The position numbers were made by a program, and so were the translations under genes. Shown piece after piece: positions 57,690-64,000 of a stretch of DNA of 64,000 bases; position 1 is the first letter of the stretch; each line of letters starts with the position of its first letter. The DNA lies in assembly GCF_008638345.1 (NCBI RefSeq), contig NZ_VTVA01000018.1, positions 21,744 to 85,743 of the forward strand, given 5' to 3'. This stretch comes from Pseudomonas saliphila. Lineage in GTDB: Bacteria > Pseudomonadota > Gammaproteobacteria > Pseudomonadales > Pseudomonadaceae. The notes beneath the pieces are model-generated. The model made no database searches. It was given only the letters and a program-made list of their open reading frames with translations, and was not told the DNA's origin.

Positions 57690-58829
57690 ATGAACTTTGC
57701 ATTCAATGACGAACAGAACGCTATCCGGGAAAGCGTTGCGCGCTTCAGCGCCGAAGTGCTTGCCCCAGGCTATCGCCGGCGCGACAAGGAAGGCCGGATC
57801 GAACGCGAAACCATCCAGCAGATGGGTGAAATGGGTTTTCTGGGCGGTGAGTTGCCATCGGAATTCGGCGGCAGCGATCTGGACTGCATGACCAGCGGTA
57901 TCATCATCGAGGAGATTTCCAAAGGGGATTTCAACGTCGGCTACATCCCTCTGCTAGCGTCACTGAATGGCCAGATTATCGCCAGCCACGCTTCGCCGGA
58001 CCTGGCGCGTGAGTGGTTGGGTGAAATTACCGCCGGCCGCAAGGTGGTCTGTATTGCGCTGACCGAGCCGCATGGTGGGTCTGACGCTGCCAATCTGCGG
58101 CTCAAGGCAGAGCGGCGCGGTGATGCCTTTGTGCTCAACGGTGAAAAGACCTCCATTTCCATGGCCGATCAGGCTGACGTGGCGGTTGTGTTTGCCCGTA
58201 CCGGCACAGTCGAGCAGCGCGCCAGTGGCATCAGCGCGTTCCTGGTGCCGATGAATCTGCCGGGTATTACCACGACGCGGTTTGAGGACGCAGGTCAGCG
58301 TGCTATTGGCCGCGGTTCGATCTTCTTTGATAATGTCGAAGTGCCGGCGGCGAATATGCTCGGCGATGAAGGCAAAGGTTTCAAGCAGGTGATGCAGGGC
58401 TTCGATTACAGCCGCGCCTTGATCGGGCTGCAGTGTCTGGCTCTGGCGCAGGTCTCGCTGGACGAAAGCTGGCAATGGCTGACCGAACGCCAGGCCTTTG
58501 GTCAGCCGTTGGCCGGCTTCCAGGGATTAACGCACCCGCTGGCCGAATACCAGACGTTCGTGCATGCTGCGAGATTGCAATGTTTTAATGCATTGTGGCT
58601 GAAAGATAACGGGCTGCCGCACAGTACCGAAGCGGCAATGAATAAATGGTGGGGGCCAAAGTTATCCTTTGATGTGATCAATCAGTGCCTGCTGGCGCAC
58701 GGTCATACCGGTTACGGTGAAGACCTGCCCTTTGGTCAGCGTCTGCGCGACGTGCAGGGCTTGCAGATCGGCGATGGCACGGCACAGATCATGAAGAACA
58801 TCATCGCCCGTGAAATACTGAAAAAATGA
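57690..58829 (+). CDS. aliB: Cyclohexanecarboxyl-CoA dehydrogenase
   Basis: This FAD acyl-CoA dehydrogenase of 379 residues forms cyclohex-1-ene-1-carboxyl-CoA. Typical motifs are FLGGELPSEFGGSDLD near 50-65, ALTEPHGGSDAANL near 122-135, GEKTSIS near 150 and ALIGLQCLALAQ near 240. Toward the end the segment reads IGDGTAQIM: Asp362 stands where most acyl-CoA dehydrogenases of the medium-chain type have catalytic Glu (YEGTSQI). This may be a trait of dehydrogenases acting on ring acids. The start has a ggagaga site. Position after badI and before badR supports AliB. Confidence 0.82.
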   Translation: MNFAFNDEQNAIRESVARFSAEVLAPGYRRRDKEGRIERETIQQMGEMGFLGGELPSEFGGSDLDCMTSGIIIEEISKGDFNVGYIPLLASLNGQIIASHASPDLAREWLGEITAGRKVVCIALTEPHGGSDAANLRLKAERRGDAFVLNGEKTSISMADQADVAVVFARTGTVEQRASGISAFLVPMNLPGITTTRFEDAGQRAIGRGSIFFDNVEVPAANMLGDEGKGFKQVMQGFDYSRALIGLQCLALAQVSLDESWQWLTERQAFGQPLAGFQGLTHPLAEYQTFVHAARLQCFNALWLKDNGLPHSTEAAMNKWWGPKLSFDVINQCLLAHGHTGYGEDLPFGQRLRDVQGLQIGDGTAQIMKNIIAREILKK

Positions 58830-58892
58830 AGCTCCGCCGCTGCGGTATGCGGAGCTGACCGAATTGACCGTATACCGGGGGAAGGGAGTTCT

Positions 58893-59384
58893 ATGAAACA
58901 CGATGAACGAGACGGAGTAGCGAACAGGCTGTTTTTCCGCCTGTTCCAGACGGGGAATACTCTGCAGCGTCAGGTTCAGAACGAAATGGGCATCAGTACC
59001 GTGCAATGGGCGGTGCTCGGCGCGCTCTCGCGGCAAGGCTACGAGGAAGGCATTTCATTCAACAAGTTGACAGAATATCTCGTGGTCAGCCGGCAGAGCC
59101 TGGACGGTGTACTCAAGCGCATGGAGCGCGACAACCATGTGCTACGCATACCCCATCCCGATGACGGGCGGGCCCGCCTGGTAGTGATGACCGAGCAGGG
59201 TCGTCTGTACTGGGAACAGCTGCAGGAACGGATCTATGAGTTTTACGCGCAGGGCCTGAAAAGCCTGCCTTTCGACGATTCTGTGAGCCTTTTGCATTAC
59301 CTGAATCGGGTTCAGACAGACCTGGCGGAAGTCTCGCTTGAAAGTACCCGACCAGAGGTCAAAAAGCTGGCAAAAGAGGAGTAA
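58893..59384 (+). CDS. badR: MarR-family regulator, BadR-like
   Basis: This transcription factor of 163 residues has a winged helix-turn-helix of the MarR type. The recognition region lies at FNKLTEYLVVSRQSLDGVLKRMERDNHVLR, about 52-81, and the wing at HPDDGRARLVVMTEQG. In Rhodopseudomonas BadR represses the same pathway genes and is released by the CoA thioester of the substrate. A similar role here is inferred from position. It has a gaaggga ribosome binding site, 63 bases after aliB, and is followed by a terminator. Confidence 0.8.
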   Translation: MKHDERDGVANRLFFRLFQTGNTLQRQVQNEMGISTVQWAVLGALSRQGYEEGISFNKLTEYLVVSRQSLDGVLKRMERDNHVLRIPHPDDGRARLVVMTEQGRLYWEQLQERIYEFYAQGLKSLPFDDSVSLLHYLNRVQTDLAEVSLESTRPEVKKLAKEE

Positions 59385-59429
59385 TCCCGCGGCTGTTATG
59401 GCACTTGAGCACTGAAATATTTCCCTTCT

Positions 59430-59457
59430 GACCGGCCTTTCTCGTCGGTCTTTTTTT
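59430..59457 (+). terminator. Terminator after badR
   Basis: GACCG/CGGTC stem with a larger loop, followed by seven T residues, 45 bases after the badR stop. Confidence 0.75.
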
Positions 59458-59481
59458 GCCTGAAATTAAATTAAAGTAATG

Positions 59482-59511
59482 ATGTTGACATTAATCAATG
59501 CCCATCATAAT
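59482..59511 (+). promoter_or_regulatory. Candidate promoter of the transporter operon
   Basis: TTGACA (59485-59490) and CATAAT (59506-59511) are separated by 15 bases, slightly short for an optimal promoter. The -35 box is part of ATGTTGACAT, shared with the badK-aliA gap. Confidence 0.45.
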
Positions 59512-59696
59512 CTGGATTTACGTTCCGGGTCGGCCTGTGTCGCGGCGCTCGGTTCCTGGTTTCAGGGCTCGAGTAATGACGTTGGCAGATTCATTGCCAG
59601 TGCATGCGAGTCGACTGTCTACGGCCACATCTCCTGGTCGTAGTGCTCGGTTGAATAAAAACAACTATCACCCAGCAAGCAGAGAGTTAATCAGAA

Positions 59697-60461
59697 ATGA
59701 GCGACCTCATACTCGAGACCAAGGGTCTCACCAAGGTATTCAATGGCTTCACCGCCGTCGACCATGTCGATCTCCAGGTGGAGAAAGGCCACATCCATGC
59801 GTTGATCGGGCCTAATGGTGCCGGCAAGACCACCTTCTTCAACCTGTTGACCAAGTTTCTGGTCCCGACCTCCGGCACCATTCTGTATGAAGGTCGCGAG
59901 ATCACCTCGCTCAAATCTAATCAGATCGCCCGTCAGGGTCTGGTGCGTTCATTCCAGATTTCTGCCGTATTCGCCCACATGACCGTGCTGGAAAATGTGC
60001 GGGTCGCTTTGCAGCGGGTCGAAGGCAATTCCTTTCATTTCTGGGTGCCTGAATCCCGTCTGGACAAGCTGAACGACCGGGCCATGGCCTTGCTTGAAGA
60101 GGTCGGGCTGAAAAGCTACGCCACCACCTTGGCCGTGGAGTTGCCCTATGGTCGCAAACGCGCGCTCGAACTGGCCACGACCCTGGCGCTCGAACCGACG
60201 GTGATGCTGCTGGATGAGCCGACGCAGGGCATGGGCGCGGAGGATGTGGATGCGGTGGTCGAACTGATCCGCCGTGCGGCGGTGGGGCGGACCATCCTCA
60301 TGGTCGAGCATAACCTCAGCGTCGTGAGCCGTCTGTGCGACCGCCTTACCGTGCTGGCGCGCGGCGCAGTGCTGGCCGAAGGCGATTACGCAACCGTGTC
60401 GGCCAATCCGCTGGTGCGCGAAGCCTATATGGGCAAAGAAACAGAGGAGGAGTGCGCATGA
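59697..60461 (+). CDS. Branched-chain amino-acid-type ABC ATPase (LivG-like)
   Basis: This importer ATPase of 254 residues has Walker A LIGPNGAGKTT near 35-45, Walker B VMLLDEPTQG near 172-181, and a degenerate signature region PYGRKRALELATTLA near 150. The layout matches LivG. It opens an operon with a second ATPase, a binding protein and two permeases. Beside the ali/bad genes, an alicyclic or aromatic acid is the likely cargo, not leucine. The ribosome binding site is weak. Confidence 0.9.
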   Translation: MSDLILETKGLTKVFNGFTAVDHVDLQVEKGHIHALIGPNGAGKTTFFNLLTKFLVPTSGTILYEGREITSLKSNQIARQGLVRSFQISAVFAHMTVLENVRVALQRVEGNSFHFWVPESRLDKLNDRAMALLEEVGLKSYATTLAVELPYGRKRALELATTLALEPTVMLLDEPTQGMGAEDVDAVVELIRRAAVGRTILMVEHNLSVVSRLCDRLTVLARGAVLAEGDYATVSANPLVREAYMGKETEEECA

Positions 60462-61168
60462 GTCGTCCTGATGCACAACTGCTGATCAGCAATCTGCATG
60501 CCTTCTACGGTGAGTCGCATATTCTGCACGGCATTAATCTGGAGGTTAATCGCGGCGAGCTGGTGACGCTGCTCGGGCGCAACGGCTCAGGCCGCAGCAC
60601 CACACTGAAAGCCATCATGAATATGGTCGATCGGCGTACCGGCTCGATCATGATCGATGGGCGCGAAACCCTGAATGTCGCCCCGCATCGGATTGCCCGT
60701 CTGGGCGTCGGTTTCTGCCCGGAGGAGCGGGGCATCTTCGCCAGTCTGTCGGTAGAGGAAAACCTCCTGCTGCCGCCCACCGTGGCCAGTGGAGGGATGT
60801 CGCTGGATGAACTCTTCGAGATGTTTCCCAACCTGTATGAACGGCGCAAGAGCCAGGGGACGCGCCTGTCCGGCGGTGAACAGCAGATGCTCGCCATGGC
60901 CCGCATTCTGCGCACCGGCGCCAAGCTGCTGTTGCTGGACGAGATTACCGAAGGTCTGGCGCCAGTGATTGTCGAGCGTCTGGGCGAGGTGCTGATGGAG
61001 CTCAAGCGCCGCGGTATGACCATCGTCCTGGTTGAACAGAACTTCCGCTTTGCCGCGCCCCTGGCTGATCGACATTACCTGATAGAGCACGGCCAGGTGA
61101 TCGATAGCTTCAGCGCAGCAGAGCTTGCAGGAAAACGAGATCAACTGAACGCCATGCTCGGCGTTTAA
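60458..61168 (+). CDS. Branched-chain amino-acid-type ABC ATPase (LivF-like)
   Basis: This is the second importer ATPase, of 236 residues, whose start overlaps the previous stop (ATGA). The Walker A region reads GRNGSGRST (about 40-48): the usual Lys is Arg46. Such an Arg has been seen in some LivF proteins and may weaken hydrolysis at one site. Signature LSGGEQQMLAMARIL near 140 and Walker B LLLLDEITEGL near 165 are normal. The start at 60458 uses an aggagg site. Confidence 0.88.
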   Translation: MSRPDAQLLISNLHAFYGESHILHGINLEVNRGELVTLLGRNGSGRSTTLKAIMNMVDRRTGSIMIDGRETLNVAPHRIARLGVGFCPEERGIFASLSVEENLLLPPTVASGGMSLDELFEMFPNLYERRKSQGTRLSGGEQQMLAMARILRTGAKLLLLDEITEGLAPVIVERLGEVLMELKRRGMTIVLVEQNFRFAAPLADRHYLIEHGQVIDSFSAAELAGKRDQLNAMLGV

Positions 61169-61227
61169 AACCGCACCATCCATGTATAAAAACAATAGCT
61201 CCCCATGTTGGAGCAATGGAGAATCAC

Positions 61228-62463
61228 ATGTCAGCAACTCAATCCCTCCGGGCTTCACGTCTGGCTAAAGCGGTCGCTATCGGTCTGTTTGCCGGTCTGG
61301 CAGCAACCACGGCCCAGGCCAATATCAGCGATAACGAAGTACGCATCGGTTATCTGGACGATCTGAGCGGTCCCTACAGCGATCTCGCCGGCCCGGGTGG
61401 CTACGAGGCGATTCGCATGGCGGTCGAAGACTTCGACAACAAGGTCGGTGATAAGAAGATCGTGCTGTTTCAGGCTGATCACAAAAACAACGCGGACCTG
61501 GGCGCCAACACGGCCCGGGAGTGGATCGATCGGCGCGGCGTGGATTTGATTGCCGGTCTGAATGCTTCTCCCGTCGCTATTGCAGTAAGCCGACTGGTCG
61601 AAGAGAAAAACCGCTTTGCCATCGTTTCCACCGCGGCGGCGGCCAGTCTGACTAACGAATACTGCACGCCCAACCATATTCACTATGTCTACGACACCTA
61701 TTCAGTATCGAACGGTGCGGCCAAGGCGATCGTCGCCAATGGCGGCAAGACCTGGTATCTGCTGAGCGCCGACTACGCCTTCGGTCATGCCATGGAGGAG
61801 CAGGTATCCAAAGCCGTCGCGGAAAATGGCGGGCAGGTTCTGGGCAAGGCGCGGCATCCGTTCCCCACCAGCGATTTCTCGTCCTACGTACTGCAGGCTC
61901 AAGCCTCCGGCGCGCAGATCGTGGGTCTGGCCAGTGCGGGCTCCGACCTGGTCAATGCCATTTCCACCGCCCAGCAGTTCGGTCTGATGGACGCCGGTCA
62001 GACGATGGCCAGCCTTATGGTGTTTATCACTGATATCAAATCCATCGGCCTGCAAACCGCACAGGGCACGCAGTTTGTGTCCGGCTGGTACTGGGACATG
62101 AACGACGAATCCCGTGCCTGGGCAAAGCGATACCACGAGCGCACCGGCAACATGCCAACCATGGTGCAGGCCGGTATGTACTCCAGTACTACGCAATACC
62201 TCAAGGCAGTAGAAGCCACCGGGTCGGATGATCCCAAGGCCGTGCGTGAGCACATGATCAAGACCCCGATCAATGACATGTTTGCCAAAGACGGGCGTGT
62301 TCGCGAGGACGGTCGCATGGTTCACGACATGTATCTGATGCAGGTAAAAGCCCCGGCCGATTCGACCTCCGAATGGGATCTGTTCGAGACCAAAAGCGTG
62401 ATTCCAGGTGACGAAGCCTTCCTGCCGCTCTCCGAGAGCAAGTGCAAGCTCGTCAATAACTGA
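61228..62463 (+). CDS. ABC transporter substrate-binding protein (LivJ-like)
   Basis: This periplasmic binding protein of 411 residues has a signal peptide (about 1-31, cleaved after TAQA). It belongs to the Leu/Ile/Val-binding family, beginning ISDNEVRIGYLDDLSGPYSDLAG. It is rather long for LivJ and lacks signs of amino-acid selectivity that I could judge by eye. A relation to binding proteins for aromatic or alicyclic acids is inferred from neighbours. The start at 61228 has a tggag site; an ATG at 61216 is also open. A GC-rich hairpin follows the stop. Confidence 0.87.
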   Translation: MSATQSLRASRLAKAVAIGLFAGLAATTAQANISDNEVRIGYLDDLSGPYSDLAGPGGYEAIRMAVEDFDNKVGDKKIVLFQADHKNNADLGANTAREWIDRRGVDLIAGLNASPVAIAVSRLVEEKNRFAIVSTAAAASLTNEYCTPNHIHYVYDTYSVSNGAAKAIVANGGKTWYLLSADYAFGHAMEEQVSKAVAENGGQVLGKARHPFPTSDFSSYVLQAQASGAQIVGLASAGSDLVNAISTAQQFGLMDAGQTMASLMVFITDIKSIGLQTAQGTQFVSGWYWDMNDESRAWAKRYHERTGNMPTMVQAGMYSSTTQYLKAVEATGSDDPKAVREHMIKTPINDMFAKDGRVREDGRMVHDMYLMQVKAPADSTSEWDLFETKSVIPGDEAFLPLSESKCKLVNN

Positions 62464-62470
62464 TCTGCCG

Positions 62471-62491
62471 GGCCGGGCCTTGAGCCCGGCT
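62471..62491 (+). repeat. Intercistronic hairpin after the binding-protein gene
   Basis: GCCGGGC/GCCCGGC with a five-base loop lies just past the stop and is followed by a CCCC/GGGG pair. There is no T run. It may protect the upstream mRNA and lower expression of the permease genes. Confidence 0.6.
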
Positions 62492-62514
62492 CCCCCGAGG
62501 GGAGAGGACTGACA

Positions 62515-63402
62515 ATGACAACAATACTCGGTGTGCCTTTGGTTGCGTTGTTCGGCCAGCTGCTGCTGGGCCTGATCAATGGCGCTTTCTACGCGCTGTT
62601 GAGTCTGGGCCTGGCGGTCATCTTTGGTCTGCTGCGCATCATCAACTTTGCGCACGGCGCTCAGTACATGCTCGGTGCCTTCGGCGCCCTGCTGTTTCTG
62701 CAATATCTGAACATCGATTACTGGGTGGCGCTAGCGCTGGTGCCGCTGACGGTTGGTGCCATCGGGATACTTATCGAGCGCTTTCTGCTGCGCCGTATTG
62801 CCCACCTTGATCATCTCTATGGCCTCTTGCTGACCTTCGGGCTGGCGATGATCATCGAGGGCAGCTTCGTCAACTTCTTCGGGGTGTCCGGTGCCAACTA
62901 TCCGATTCCTGAAGCGCTGCAGGGCGGGTTCAAGCTGGACTTCATGTTCCTGCCGACCTACCGCGCCTGGGTGCTGGTGGCGGGTCTGGGCATGTGTCTG
63001 TTCACCTGGTTCATGATCGAAAAGACCCGGCTGGGTGCCTACCTGCGTGCCGGAACGGAGAAGCCGCAGCTGATGCAGGCATTCGGCGTCAACATGCCGC
63101 TGCTTACCACGCTTACCTACGGTTTCGGTGTAGCCCTGGCCGGGTTTGCCGGGGTACTCGCCGCGCCTATCTATTCAGTCTCGCCGGCAATGGGCTCGAA
63201 CTTGCTGATCGTGGTGTTTGCCGTGGTGGTTATCGGCGGAATGGGCTCGATCATGGGTGCCATTCTCACTGGCCTGGCGATGGGGGTGATTGAGGGGCTG
63301 ACCAAGGTGTTCTGGCCGGAGTCGGCCAGTACGGTGATCTTTTTCGTGATGGTTCTGGTTCTGCTGGTCCGTCCCAACGGCTTGTTCGGCAAAGAGGTTT
63401 AA
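62515..63402 (+). CDS. Branched-chain amino-acid-type ABC permease (LivH-like)
   Basis: This inner-membrane permease of 295 residues has about eight membrane segments. The family start LLLGLINGAFYALLSLGLAVIFG is typical, and the ATP-binding subunit contact region ARAGTEKPQLMQAFGVN-like segment is near 180-195. It pairs with the LivM-like permease. It has a strong ggggagagga site. The stop is three bases before the next start. Confidence 0.9.
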   Translation: MTTILGVPLVALFGQLLLGLINGAFYALLSLGLAVIFGLLRIINFAHGAQYMLGAFGALLFLQYLNIDYWVALALVPLTVGAIGILIERFLLRRIAHLDHLYGLLLTFGLAMIIEGSFVNFFGVSGANYPIPEALQGGFKLDFMFLPTYRAWVLVAGLGMCLFTWFMIEKTRLGAYLRAGTEKPQLMQAFGVNMPLLTTLTYGFGVALAGFAGVLAAPIYSVSPAMGSNLLIVVFAVVVIGGMGSIMGAILTGLAMGVIEGLTKVFWPESASTVIFFVMVLVLLVRPNGLFGKEV

Positions 63403-63405
63403 ACC

Positions 63406-64000
63406 ATGAACGCAAAGACACTCAGTCTCAGCCTTACCGAACAGCGCGAGGCGCGTCAGCGTCGCCGCACCGGCTATATGTATCTGGCTCTGATCGCGAT
63501 CGGGCTGGCGGCGCCCTGGTTCGCCTACCCGGTGTTCCTGATGAAGCTGCTGTGCTTTGGCTTGTTCGCCTGCTCCTTCAATCTGCTGCTCGGCTACACC
63601 GGCCTCCTTTCTTTTGGTCATGCTGCCTTTCTGGCCATGGGCGGGTATTGCACGGGCTATCTGATGAGTGAGCATTCAGGCATCGGGCCGGAGCTGGCGA
63701 TCCTGGCGGGAACACTGGCAGCGGCAGCTGTAGGCGCGGTGTTTGGCGCCATCGCTATCCGCCGGCAGGGCATCTACTTCGCCATGATTACCCTGGCCTT
63801 GTCGCAGATGCTGTACTTCCTGTTCCTCAAATCGCCCTTTACCGGTGGTGAGGACGGCTTGCACGGCATCAGTCGCGGCAAGCTGCTGGGCATGATTGAT
63901 CTGTCCGACAACCTGGCCATGTACTACTTCGTGCTGGCGATCACGGTGGCCGGCTTTGCGCTGGTACTCAGAGTGGTGCATTCGCCCTTTGGTCAGATCC
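63406..64000 (+). CDS. Branched-chain amino-acid-type ABC permease (LivM-like), truncated by window end
   Basis: The second permease begins with ATG at 63406 after aaagaggttt and is cut by the window edge, so only about 198 residues are seen. The LivM signature is clear: LLGYTGLLSFGHAAFLAMGGY near 62-82 and IYFAMITLALSQMLYF near 125-140. It would complete the importer, which so far has no sixth gene in view. Confidence 0.88.
   Translation, partial: MNAKTLSLSLTEQREARQRRRTGYMYLALIAIGLAAPWFAYPVFLMKLLCFGLFACSFNLLLGYTGLLSFGHAAFLAMGGYCTGYLMSEHSGIGPELAILAGTLAAAAVGAVFGAIAIRRQGIYFAMITLALSQMLYFLFLKSPFTGGEDGLHGISRGKLLGMIDLSDNLAMYYFVLAITVAGFALVLRVVHSPFGQI

Larger units (their letters stand above)
59385..59696. 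other. 312-base gap between badR and the transporter genes
   Basis: There is no gene here. It holds the terminator after badR (59430-59457) and a promoter region with the ATGTTGACAT element for the transporter operon. A stretch at 59520-59640 shows nothing recognisable. Confidence 0.6.

Noticed and set aside
61702..62703. Minus-strand frame of 333 residues opposite the binding-protein gene
   Set aside because: Shadow of a strongly supported gene with signal peptide and family start.
53335..64000. Integrated mobile element carrying the ring-degradation genes
   Set aside because: No integrase, transposase, direct repeats or tRNA target seen; the right end lies outside the window, so this stays open.

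Overview
The window comes from a gammaproteobacterial chromosome of the Pseudomonas type. The best fit is the marine Halopseudomonas (former P. pertucinogena) lineage. That placement is an inference from gene content and order: an ispF-truD-surE-pcm-nlpD-rpoS block, MvaT in place of H-NS, hemN behind an Anr box, a glcDEFG-glcB operon, and Entner-Doudoroff genes. I saw no tRNA, rRNA, CRISPR array, insertion sequence or integrase. Coding density is high, most operons use overlapping start/stop codons, and several convergent pairs share a bidirectional terminator.

Layout. 1-9.2 kb: a small DUF4168 secreted protein, then glutathione-dependent formaldehyde oxidation (frmA, fghA) and the ispF-truD-surE-pcm-DUF368-nlpD-rpoS block. 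9.2-21.5 kb: two c-di-GMP enzymes, Fe superoxide dismutase, a divergent argO/argP pair, a saccharopine-dehydrogenase-like enzyme, and a small set made of a coiled-coil membrane protein, ACP phosphodiesterase, di-iron metallo-beta-lactamase protein and phospholipase D-type cardiolipin synthase. These are followed by a lone crotonase and a ferredoxin-reductase-like protein. 21.7-32.8 kb: glycolate/glyoxylate metabolism, with class I fumarase, malate synthase G, glcGFED, the regulator glcC and a permease, tied together by four copies of one operator palindrome. 32.8-37.7 kb: pyruvate kinase divergent from edd-pgl-eda. 37.8-51.8 kb: universal stress protein, PilZ protein, exonuclease I, mvaT, purU, a CBS protein, ahpCF with a good OxyR site, moaA, a secreted polyester-hydrolase-like alpha/beta hydrolase, and modABC. 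51.4-53.3 kb: a small membrane protein and hemN.

53.3-64 kb is the most notable part. It holds a near-complete set for aerobic or anoxic degradation of cyclohexanecarboxylate through a beta-oxidation-like route (badK, aliA, badH, badI, aliB, with a MarR regulator like badR), followed directly by a five-gene branched-chain-amino-acid-type ABC importer, cut off at the window edge. The set is best known from Rhodopseudomonas palustris. Here it lies just downstream of hemN, where many pseudomonads carry anr. Expected flow: the importer brings in an alicyclic acid, AliA makes the CoA thioester, AliB dehydrogenates it to the 1-ene, BadK hydrates it, BadH oxidises the hydroxyl to a ketone, and BadI opens the ring to pimelyl-CoA.

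All functional names rest on reading motifs and gene order by eye. No database search was run.
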